From the NCBI GenBank assembly GCA_946894095.1, contig OX335653.1:12467001-12531000 (forward strand): 64,000 bases of DNA. Direction: 5' to 3'. The notes under the pieces were generated by a model. That model had not been told where the DNA came from, searched no databases, and saw nothing but the letters and a program-made list of their open reading frames with translations. The DNA is from Incurvaria masculella (taxonomy: Eukaryota > Arthropoda > Insecta > Lepidoptera > Incurvariidae). Made by a program: the position numbers and the translations under genes. Shown here piece after piece: positions 55,027 through 64,000 of this stretch; the first letter of the stretch is position 1; the number at the start of each line of letters is the position of its first letter.

Positions 55027-57359
55027 ACGTAGTACGTAGTGGAAGAACTCCCATCCCATAAAAGGCTACAGTGTTCGCGCATCACCGCGCTTAACTGTAA
55101 TGTATTTGAGAAGTCGTTGGAACGGTGAGAAGAACCCTGCAGCGGTGAGGATCCCCAGTTTATGCGAAGCGGTTTCGGCCTTGATCTTACTTGAATGACG
55201 AAAGCTCACTTCTTTGGAAATGTTGAATCTCAGTAGGCCAAGGTGCTCTAAGAAAGGTACTACGCGCTTTAAAAAAGGTGCTATATAGCCTTGGAAACTT
55301 GCTAGGAACGAGAACGGATCTACCATGGGAGGGAAAATACAGCGTGACGTCTTGCGAACGTTGCAGGCGCCAAGGTTCTCTTTCGAGTACCAGGTAGCCT
55401 AGGCGTCTAGAAAAATCCTCCTTATCAACGTTGGGCCTCGCGGTGTTTTAATTAGCGATTAGAAATATTACACCGTTCGAATGCTGTTGTAAATATAAAA
55501 TGTTGTTTTGAAAATTGTGTCAAACCTATAAGCCAGAAATTCTGAATTTTTTCGCCATAATTACTATGACTATATTTCATATTTACTATATAATAAATTC
55601 GTGGCAATACTTTTTGCGTTCTGTACTCAAAAAACTTTGTATGGGTCGGAACAGCCTTAAAGGGATGACTCTACATGTGACGTTTTTGCAGCGACCGGTA
55701 GAGTGCCGCGGGACCGCACACGGCACGGAGATAACATCGACTCTCGCGCCGAGATCGCGCCGATTGTGAATTCACGCTCGTGTGTATCGCGAGCGGACAA
55801 CACCGGCAATAGGGTTGTCACCCGCCGGGGTTTCTGATATCGCTTAAGATACCATTCAATGTAGTTAGACCGCAACTGACACTACACGAACATATTGATC
55901 ATAAGTTTAAGATCTAAGTATTTTATTAAAAATGTTAAAACGTTTCCGGTAATTCAGTTATTAATCAGCTAATCTAAGCTCTAGTAGAAATTAGTTAAAT
56001 TCGCTGACAAAACAATGTTGAGCACTTTGACTAATTGAGAAAACTCTGGATCTAAGTATGTTATGTACATCTAAAACATCGGACATAGGAACTATACATG
56101 TATTTGCATTCAATGGAACGACTCTACTTGCACCCAAAGTGGTCATATTTTTATGTGTTTACAGTTTTTTGTTAAAGATTTGTCCTCAAACCATTAATTT
56201 CTGTCTTCTTCATTAGACTAACTTAACCTAACCCATACAATCGTAGGTATGGGTCAAGAAAATTATCGGCTAACTTTTATATAATAATTGCAATTATTTC
56301 TGAATTACAAATCGAATCAAATTTAGAATTTCTGCTTTGAGTATCGTTAATTTTGGTCTGTTATCACATATATATTTAGAACAATATAACTGCACCTTCA
56401 AAAAATATTTCCCTTACTCAGTTTGTAAAATTAATAGTTTATTATTTATCTGCATCACTTTAAATATATAGTAAAACATAAAGTACAATGTCTCACTATA
56501 AGTACAGACGAAAAAGTTATGTATCATTTACATTCGTGTGACGTCCATGTCAATCGCACAAGTCCTGTCGGATCGAAAAATAAATCGCTTTCTGAATGTG
56601 CGGTAGAGCCCTGCATGGTGCCATGCAAAAATAATTCCCGCGGGAGTCCCCCAGGGTGATATTGTGGCCGTGATCTTCTGCTAGTCACCAGCTTACAATA
56701 GATGGTCTAACTAAATATTCCCAGCACGCGACAGGTACAACCATGTATATTTTCTTATATGTACAATACAGTTAAAATTGCGCACCTTAAAACCAAATCC
56801 TATGTTTACAGTCATTCTTTTCAATCGGTACTAACCTAACGCTTAAGGTCTTGTCACAAAACAAACGTTTGTTCTCGATAAAACAATTAAATTTAAATAC
56901 CTGCTCACAATTTTTCATGAGAATCGGTTCAGAAATGCGACCTGTAGAGGAGAACAGCCGGACGCCGGACAGACAAACAAAAGCATGTTTGCCCAAGCTG
57001 AAACGGAGACCGCGATTTGCTCGGTCAATAAAGTTTTAATACCTAAAGATTAAATCAGAATTACACACGATTACATAAAATGATTTGGCCATATATCACG
57101 AAAAAAATGCTCGGAATGCATTTACAGGATGTATCAGCAGTCACTTCCGTTTCGGAAACTATTAGAGGGATCAATACAAACAATAAATGCAGAACAAGTT
57201 CTTCTGCCTGTTTCGTATTAAAAAGTGGCAGTTCTGCGGGTGGGGTGAGACTTGTTACTTGCGACGTGCTTACGATGCGCCAAAAATTAACTGAAGATCC
57301 TAGTCTGAGTCAGGCCGATTATTACGTTCGGTTTTTTTTTTTGAAAGAAATCGAAGCAT

Positions 57360-57540
57360 GGATACATAGGAAAAGGAAAGACGGGTTTGGCGATCGAACC
57401 TCATTCGTGCGGCGGAGAATCGGCGGTAGCGTAGCCACGACTTAGTAGATAACGTCTAACTTTAGTAAGTTCGCTTTCGAACTCGGGACGCGCAACATCG
57501 AATGGTCGTTGCACTAAATAGTGTCGTGTGAAGTGAGAAA
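57360..57540 (-). repeat. Interspersed repeat N, uninterrupted copy
   Basis: Reverse match to 52670-52760 plus 53007-53105, e.g. 'gcgcaacatcgaatggtcgt' and 'gcgtagccacgactta'. It gives the empty site for the MITE at 52767-53003. Confidence 0.6.
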
Positions 57541-57873
57541 ATCTGTTGCAAGGGAATTCGTCGGCGAAATCTGCTATCGAATGTAAAAGTGCCGACGCGC
57601 ACCCCTATACTATCGAGTCCCGTCCTCAATGCTCACTATACTGAAGGCATACATTTTGCATTTGAAAAGCAGGAAAGACACTCGGACTGGCGCCACTTGC
57701 TCTGTCAGGATACTTTCACACTTAAAAAGTAAAATATAAAAAAAAAGAATAAGAGGCAACGAAGTTAAGGCAGCCACTGCTGTATGTAACATATTTCGAG
57801 CAAAATTTTGGCTTTGTCCATACTCAAATTTTGCATATAATTACAATCACAGAACTCACGATTTTATTAACTC

Positions 57874-58003
57874 CATTAAGATGGTTATACTAGCCAATGC
57901 GGATGCTGCTCTCACTAAGCGACGTCGGGATCTGGCTATCTCGTTTTAATCGCAAAAATTGGTCGAAAATGTTTAGATATGAGGATGCTCTCAATACTGA
58001 ATT
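57874..58003 (+). repeat. Interspersed repeat Q, copy 1
   Basis: 'gatggttatactagccaatg', 'gatctggctatctcgtttta' and 'gatatgaggatgctctca' recur in reverse at 60988-61085 and 61788-61817, where the family copy is split. Confidence 0.6.
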
Positions 58004-58344
58004 GTAGGGTAAGTTTACTCTATATTTTTGTATTCAAATTTACCTTAATTGTTAGCACTAGGACCATAGCACCATTGCGATCCTGTATAGTAAACAAGTA
58101 TCACGGAACCCTTATCTTTCTAAATCTGCAAAGGAATGTTGCATAAAGTGACAAAGGACGCACCGAAACATTATCCTGGCACGAAAAAATGGTAAATGCG
58201 CCAGTCACTGTGACTGTGCGACACGAGCGCTGCTTCGACGGTGGCGGGGTACGCGTGCGGGGTGCGGGGAGAACGAAGGGGGGGGGGTCGAAGGCGTTTA
58301 ACATTTATTGCTCTTATGGGGTGACATCGTAATGGTGGCATTGT

Positions 58345-58526
58345 GCCTTTCCCAGACAGAGAGCGGACGTTCCCGCTATAATGTATGCTCATAACTCTTA
58401 AATGGCAATAAATAAGAGTGAGCATCGAGCGGGCACGAAGTTCGCGCGAATTGTCGCTCTTATTTCTTGCGAATTAAGAGATAGGACTCTGTGCTAACCG
58501 CGAAACTTTTTCTGTCTGGGAAAGGC
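58345..58526. mobile_element. 182-bp MITE, 'gcctttcccagacaga' ends
   Basis: Left end gcctttcccagacagaga, right end ttctgtctgggaaaggc. Internal 'gctcttat' and 'ataagagtgagc' give a second inverted pair. No ORF; target duplication not clear. Confidence 0.65.
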
Positions 58527-58737
58527 TTCATGCTTTGCTTGATTCAGATCTTTTTTGGAGTCCCTGAGGACATGTAATAAAAATATTGTACTGTTTTTTT
58601 TAATACATATATCAAAGTGAGTGAAAATATATATGGTGTGTAATTTTCAATGAATTACCATTGCAATATGTATGTTCCATTACAAATTAATCAAATATTG
58701 ATTTCAGTTTTCCTTTCCTTCATTAGATGTATATTAC

Positions 58738-58835
58738 AAACTCGGATTTGTCATATTTTTTTTCCTGATCCATTAAATCGATTATTTCTGGCGAAGAAGA
58801 GCCGACAAGAAACTTCGCCAGATTGGTCATTGTAT
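58738..58835 (-). repeat. Interspersed repeat J, copy 3
   Basis: Reverse of the 42745-42872 pattern: 'actcggatttgtcatatttt' and 'ctggcgaagaagagccgaca'. Diverged. Confidence 0.45.
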
Positions 58836-59276
58836 TATTTTTCTTCCATTGTTACTACTGGTTACAAAGTACATATAATAGGTACATTGGTGAAGATTTA
58901 TGCAGATGTGTAAATTTGTGCAACAATTAGCGCTAAAATTTTGTGTGAAATAAGTTCATTTCTTAAACATATTTCAAACTGAAATAGTAGATTCACTGCT
59001 AATTTAACTATAAATTAACCAAACGTTTCAGTTCGGCGAAGAAAGTAGTTTTTTCTCAGTTACTCAAAATATGCTATGGGAGAATAGGATTAACCGACTT
59101 ATAGCTTGATAGGCTTGCTCGACCGAGCGACGGCGGGGTATCACAGAGTACATAATCTAATTCAGTTAAAAAGCCCCTCGCCTCGCACGGAAACTACCAC
59201 GAAGCGACCAATACTAGGGAGGTAACGCAATACCGTATTTCTGACTCTGCTACTCTACGTGTATCGGGTTATAAAC

Positions 59277-59937
59277 GAGTCTTATTCACTACGCATAATA
59301 TTCACAACGTATAAAAGTATTTTTTTCGAAAAAATCAAAACCGTGTATATCGTATAATATTCACAACGTATAATTTCATACGTTGTGAATGAAGAAAGTT
59401 TAAAAATAGAATCAACTCTTTGCATCATGCAGAACGTATAATAGTCACAACGTATAATTTTCCTAACGTGAATTTACAAAAAAAGAAAACCATGCAGAAC
59501 GTATAATATGCCAGAGAAGCATAAAGCGCCCTAATATCCATACATTTAAGGCTGAAATTGCTACGAATCGATATTAGTTAAAGAGTAACAATATGCTACA
59601 ATTTCGAAAGGCCACCTTACGCTAATTGAGACGGTAGAAAAGTCGCGTGCAAGTATACGCTTTAAAAGTATATACATAAGGGAGCTTATCGTATGAAAAG
59701 TTTTTGGATTATATGATATGCATGGTTTTCTTTTTTCGTTAAATAAAGATCATAATTTTATATGTTGTGACTATTATACGTTATGCATGAAGAAATAAGT
59801 AATTTTATTTTTTAAACTTCTTCATGCACTACGTATAAAATTATACGATCTGCCGATTATACGTTGTGCATGGTTTTAAAATTTTGTTAAAATATGATAT
59901 TATACGATCTGCATATTAGACGTTTTGCCGTTCCCCC
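59277..59937 (-). mobile_element. 'acgtataat'-rich repeat, right copy (8-bp TSD)
   Basis: 661 bp, inverted relative to 1607-2799 and without nested insertions. TTATAAAC flanks it on both sides (59269-59276, 59938-59945). On its own strand it starts gggggaacggca and ends gactc. More than ten acgtataat-like motifs occur, some as perfect palindrome pairs (acgtataatttcatacgt). The ends are not inverted repeats of one another. Confidence 0.82.
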
Positions 59938-60594
59938 TTATAAACCAGTATAAAATCGGTGGTGTTCTTTTATTTTTCTGCTTAGGTAAAGTTTTGCGCC
60001 TAGGTAAGGTTTCGGCAGTCATGATTGCTGTGTCGGTTCTAGCATTTACATGGAGATAACAAAATATATACGGAACGTTCCATTTCTTGTGTTTATAAAC
60101 ATTTTAAATATAAAGAGATTAATTATGTGGGCCATCTCGGGTGCCTAGTTGGTAGATTTTGGATGGGTGATCAAGTTCTCATTACATTTATCTTATAATA
60201 TTTCGTACAACAAGAATTCCTACCAGCAAGCCAACACGGAGTATTTTAAGAACATCAGTGACAAGTATTAAAAAAGAACATCATTTTAGAAGAACCACTC
60301 GTTCCAACTACACCATGTTAAAGTAAGTGCCTGATCACAGCTCGTGACTTGTTTGCGATATTTTGAAATGCCCTGCAACAGTATTTTCCCGGCTTAGCCC
60401 CGTGCAACTTTTGAAAAAATGAGCTAGTTAGCCCTAAGAATAAACTCTATAACTGATCATCATTAGGTTCTTTTCTACTCCATCACTTAGGCCTAACTTA
60501 AAAAAATTGCCTTAAATAATAATAACAATAACTATACTTGTTGTAATTTGTCATCATAACTGCTATTCGCATTGATTGATCATGATATCCAAAT

Positions 60595-60680
60595 ATAGAC
60601 TGAGAATGCCTCCGGCATTAAGTTGTGCCTTTTGCCCAATTTTTTTTAGTACAATAAACATGAATAAATAAATAAATGAA
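60595..60680 (+). repeat. LINE-like 3' tail
   Basis: 'gcattaagttgtgccttttg', then 'gtacaataaacatgaataaa' and an aaat-type repeat tail. The same tail lies in reverse at 62736-62860. This matches the form of non-LTR retrotransposon 3' ends with a short tandem tail; no ORF remains. Confidence 0.55.
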
Positions 60681-60689
60681 TATTCCCCA

Positions 60690-60830
60690 CGGCCGTCGCT
60701 GCCTCAGGGTCGGCTGACCGGCAGGCAGGCGGGGCGGGGGCGTCGCGTGAGCTCTGTGCCGTGACCAACTGAATCTACTTTAGCGTAGTCGTCGCCAGAA
60801 CAACCCCCGACTCGCTCCGGCGCCGCATGT
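60690..60830. promoter_or_regulatory. GC-rich block, function unknown
   Basis: 'ggcaggcaggcggggcgggg' and 'cccccgactcgctccggcgc' stand out in AT-rich DNA. No frame of note and no repeat match. Possibly regulatory. Confidence 0.25.
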
Positions 60831-60987
60831 AGCCTTACGAATATAATCTATTCCATGAGAGAAAATACTTTCTGGAAAAGCGTATAAGGTCAAATGCGAT
60901 GTGAAGTTAGTACTTTTATAGCGTTTCGAGCAGTGGATATTACACGAATATTATATTGGAGAATTAACAATGACGTTCTTTTTAGTT

Positions 60988-61817
60988 AAGAGCATCCTCA
61001 TACCTAAACATTTTGGACCAATTTTTGCGATAAAAACGAGATAGCCAGAGCCCGACGTCGTCGCTTAGTTAGAGCAGCTCGGAATAATTCTTTCTAAATG
61101 TGACCAACCCGCATAACGCGAGAAACCGGTTTCGTTAAAGGAATTGGGGAAAGTTAAAAATGTTCTTCGCTGAATGGGTTTTTTTATGCGACTTGACATG
61201 GATGGCTAATACCACACAACTACCGTTATGATATTAGCCCAATTCACCACATTCCCCAAGAAATAAGGTGCCATGCCAGGACATTCCCTTTATGAGCACG
61301 GCTACATTGAACTGGATGGAAAACACGGACAATTTTTCATTGCCGCTTCGACCATCTTTTCATCCAATGCGATGGTACCAACCCGGGCGGGCTTAAACCC
61401 TACCACCTAGTAGGGGAACCTACAGTTTTACATGGATTCCGAACCATGGAGCAGCTCGCATTCGTGACGAAATGCACTTATCGAACTCTGAAAGAGAAAG
61501 ACAGTGGTGCAAGTCGGTATTGAACCCGGGCCTCTGGTACGCTAGGCCAATCCCCGCGCCACTAGGCTACGAGCCGCTCAAAATATTAAGATCTTTGAAA
61601 TGGTATTAAAATAAATATTAGTTAATATCAATATAAGCCGCAAACTTGAAAAATAATAGATTTGAGACCTGACTTCAAAATTTTTTTTCTTTCTGTTTTG
61701 GTAGAACGTTAGCTGGAATTATACATGTTTTTTTTTCATGTTCTCATTCCATTGAGATCAGGAACTTAACGCAATCAAACCATTTGCATTGGCTAGTATA
61801 ACCATCTTAATACTCAA
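60988..61817 (-). repeat. Interspersed repeat Q, copy 2, split around a SINE
   Basis: Parts 60988-61085 ('gagcatcctcatacctaaac') and 61788-61817 ('cattggctagtataaccatc') flank about 700 bp that include the full SINE at 61179-61579. In copy 1 the two parts are continuous. Confidence 0.55.
61179..61579 (-). mobile_element. Full-length tRNA-derived SINE, antisense
   Basis: Best complete copy of the family besides 6371-6753. On its own strand: A-box-like tagcctagtggcgcggggat, B-box-like gggttcaatacc, joint 'gataagtgcatttcgtcacg', body, tail 'ggtattagccatccatgtca', A run. About 400 bp. Confidence 0.9.
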
Positions 61818-62735
61818 TATTTATTTATCGGCTGGTCTGTGAAATGCGCAATAGAACTAAATGAATTTATTTTAGTTATGAATTTGATCGCCTAATAATA
61901 TATATTATTAGGCATAATACACCGTAAGATAGAAGACAAAACAATATGTTGTTTCAGCCATTTTCACTATTTCTACAGGTTTTAAAAGCTATTTTGAACC
62001 AATATACGCCGTTCGTAATATTAGGTACAAGATGTTTAAATAAAAAAAAAAACTATTTTGTTTTAGAATTTAAATAAAAGGCATTTCACCGAAGATTTAA
62101 TGTCAAAAATATCAATATTTTGTATAGCATAGTCGATGTTAAATTTTGAAAAATTACGTTTGCAGAATTTGGAGTTGGTAAAAGCGACTGTAGGCTTTAA
62201 GGAAGAAATTACAAACGTAGAGCTAGGATCGGACTGAGTTCAGAACCCATCGTCTTACTTTCAAAGAGGTTACTTTCTAGTATGTATTAAAACTAGCTCA
62301 CACCGATCAACTCCAAAATATGCAGTCTCTACTTCCCGCATTACTTAGTAACTTTTAGTCGCAGTCTTAAAATTTAACTTTTCACCCAATATTCTACACA
62401 AAATCTATGCTTTAAAACGCTCCAAATTTATTCATTGAAAAGTTATTAAATAAATAAACTTTCAAAAATTTATTATCAAATCAATAATGAAAAGACTATG
62501 CAATCTTAAAAGTAGAATTGTTTTTTAAGCCTCATATCTTTTGAATGTATAGTTGAAAAGGTAAATGTTGAGGCTACATTACAGATGATGAAGTTATGAG
62601 ATTTGTGTGACTTGGGGCTCTTATTATCTCTTATTATCTATCTCAAATCTCTGAACAATTAAATTCAATTAATGTTAACTCTTTAAACACTGCTAAAGCT
62701 AATATTTTAGTATTTTGCAAAAATCCATCCTGATA

Positions 62736-62860
62736 AAGTATTTATTTATTTATTCATAAATGTTTATTGCACTCAAAATTCGGGTAAAAGGTACAACTTA
62801 AAGCCAGTGGCATTCATCTTGCAGTCTACTTTTGGGTATCGCGAGCAGTAGTGCGAGTAG
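62736..62860 (-). repeat. LINE-like 3' tail, antisense
   Basis: Begins with an (attt)n tract, then 'cataaatgtttattgcactc' and 'ggtaaaaggtacaacttaaa', the reverse of the 60595-60680 pattern. Confidence 0.6.
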
Positions 62861-63330
62861 CAGTTATAGAGGCAAGTTAATTTACTAAATCACACATAAT
62901 TCCTGCCTAATACAACTACTTATATGCATATAAATATATATTTACATACATATACGTAAATAAATATAATACATTTATTAATTAATTAAATATGCAATAA
63001 ATTATGATAAAAACTCGATAACAAATATTGGAAAACAAAAACAAACACACAAATGTATTGCCAATGGAAACAAAAATTAACTGTTAACTCTGAGGGAGGA
63101 TAGTAAAGACATAATTAGGAAAGCAAAAAGTAATGCGACGGGTTCTGAACTCAGACTGGGTACTGTGACTTGGGGGCTCTTTAGCCAACTTGATTCGTGG
63201 ACCAACTGGGCCTCTCACTCCACATACCAGATGTAGAGGCGCACTCGCATGAGTCACCGGGAAGGGAAGTTACCAGAGAGGCTTTTCTAAGCTGAGATGT
63301 AAGATAGAGGCGTTTGATTGGTCTGCACTT
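62861..63330. other. AT-rich stretch, nothing recognised
   Basis: Contains an 'atata/taaata' low-complexity tract near 62930-63000. No gene or named repeat seen. Confidence 0.35.
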
Positions 63331-63440
63331 GACGTATTTGACACCGGCGTGCGGAGGCGGCGGCCGGTCGGTCGGCACCACGCTGGCAACTCTACGTCCG
63401 CGGCCGCCTCGCTCGACAGTTGACAGCGTACAGTGTAAAC
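63330..63440. promoter_or_regulatory. GC-rich block near the right edge
   Basis: 'gtgcggaggcggcggccggt' and 'tacgtccgcggccgcctcgc' form a CpG-rich patch. It could be part of an upstream exon or promoter, but no frame is convincing. Confidence 0.25.
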
Positions 63441-63639
63441 TCGGCTTTATTTAGGAGCCTTTGACGAGATCGGAACATTTTGATGGGCGTTATGACTGAC
63501 ATTTTAGTGTTCCGTTTCACTTAAACTTTACATATTTAGTTGCGTTTTAGTCCAATGAATAAGTACTGATATCGAGTTAGTTAATCGTCTTGAACTTTTG
63601 GTTAAAATAAACGGAAATATGCTTTTTATTTACCAGGCC

Positions 63640-63930
63640 TTGAATGCCTTATGCTACACCTACTGTCAAGGTGGGAACTAGATGTTAGGACCTTCCTTAT
63701 GTTGCATGGATGGAAAATATGGACAATGTTCATTGCCGTATGACCATCTTTAATTCAATGCGATAGCACCAACCCCATGGGATTAGCTTAGTCAAAGAAC
63801 CACGGCTAGCAACTCGACGGTAAAACATGATAACAGACAGATCCAGGACCCAACCGCACCTATAGTAGCTTTACATCGATTAGGCCAGCAAGGCGTTGCG
63901 TCGAGCAACTGAGCTACCGTGACTAACTAA
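63640..63930 (-). repeat. SINE, antisense, diverged
   Basis: 'gaccttccttatgttgcatg', 'atggaaaatatggacaatgt', 'ttcaatgcgatagcaccaac' and a tRNA-like head remnant ('aggacccaaccgcac', 'ggccagcaaggcgttgc') in family order. Confidence 0.55.
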
Positions 63931-64000
63931 AACGTTTTACATACATTTGATGTTTTTAAAAATGTAACCTTTTAAACAAAATACTTATTGTTCTATTAGT

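Larger units (their letters stand above)
26129..64000 (-). other. Probable labial intron / upstream region, transposon-rich
   Basis: Nearly 38 kb lies between the homeobox exon and the window end with no second coding exon that I can support. Insect labial genes are known for a large intron before the homeobox exon, so most or all of this is probably that intron. The boundary is not visible. Spans with no repeat or gene recognised include about 26290-26800, 28240-28730, 30530-31080, 31300-31800, 33190-34550, 35090-35850, 36030-36680, 37800-39800, 42310-42740, 42880-44570, 48340-49210, 50300-52200, 55030-57350, 58840-59270, 59950-60590 and 61820-62730. Confidence 0.55.

Noticed and set aside
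55066..55326. 86-codon - strand frame with hydrophobic start
   Set aside because: I considered a cytochrome P450 or transporter fragment, but no motif is clear and the frame is unsupported by neighbours.
57080..57445. 121-codon frame
   Set aside because: Its end lies in interspersed repeat N, so the frame is a repeat composite.

Overview
The window looks like nuclear DNA of a moth or butterfly (Lepidoptera). It is AT-rich, has small exons in repeat-filled introns, and carries repeats that I associate with lepidopteran genomes: a tRNA-derived SINE of about 400 bp in many copies, and the 'ggccaagtgcgag ... gggttccgt' repeat with (ACGG)n runs. The order is inferred from these features, not measured, and the species is unknown.

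Only two host genes are supported. A seven-exon gene on the + strand (3247-10896) encodes a 419-residue saccharopine-dehydrogenase-like oxidoreductase (SCCPDH type). A single exon on the - strand (25713-26128) carries the homeodomain of the Hox gene labial. The two genes point at each other. No upstream labial exon was found to the right end of the window, so 26129-64000 is most simply labial intron or labial upstream DNA.

Between the two genes is a very young tandem duplication. Bases 9401-15743 recur at 15756-22098 with a constant offset of 6,355 and a 12-bp filler at the junction. I saw two differences, both CpG transitions. The duplication copied the last two exons of the SCCPDH-like gene and the left part of a PIF/Harbinger transposon. 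The right-hand Harbinger (18464-23868) has both ends, with 57-bp perfect terminal inverted repeats and a TAA target duplication. Its two genes, a MADF protein on + and a HARBI1-type transposase on -, interlock: the intron of each holds an exon of the other. The transposase is broken in both copies by a 2,492-bp hAT-like insertion with an 8-bp target duplication.

The rest is layered with transposons. At 1.6-3.1 kb three insertions can be put in order from their target duplications. A 542-bp TTAA element is split between 41584-42004 and 44578-44699 so exactly that it marks a 2.7-kb inversion. A repeat packed with 'acgtataat' motifs, with 8-bp target duplications but no terminal inverted repeats, occurs in opposite orientations at 1607-2799 and 59277-59937. 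Several GC-rich stretches not matched to repeats in the putative labial intron are candidate regulatory DNA.

I read this by eye. Exon junctions rest on splice signals, reading phase and family resemblance. Repeat ends not given with a target duplication are approximate to some tens of bases. The most unusual items are the interlocked Harbinger genes, the split-element inversion, the 8-bp-duplication family without inverted repeats, and the duplicated last exons.
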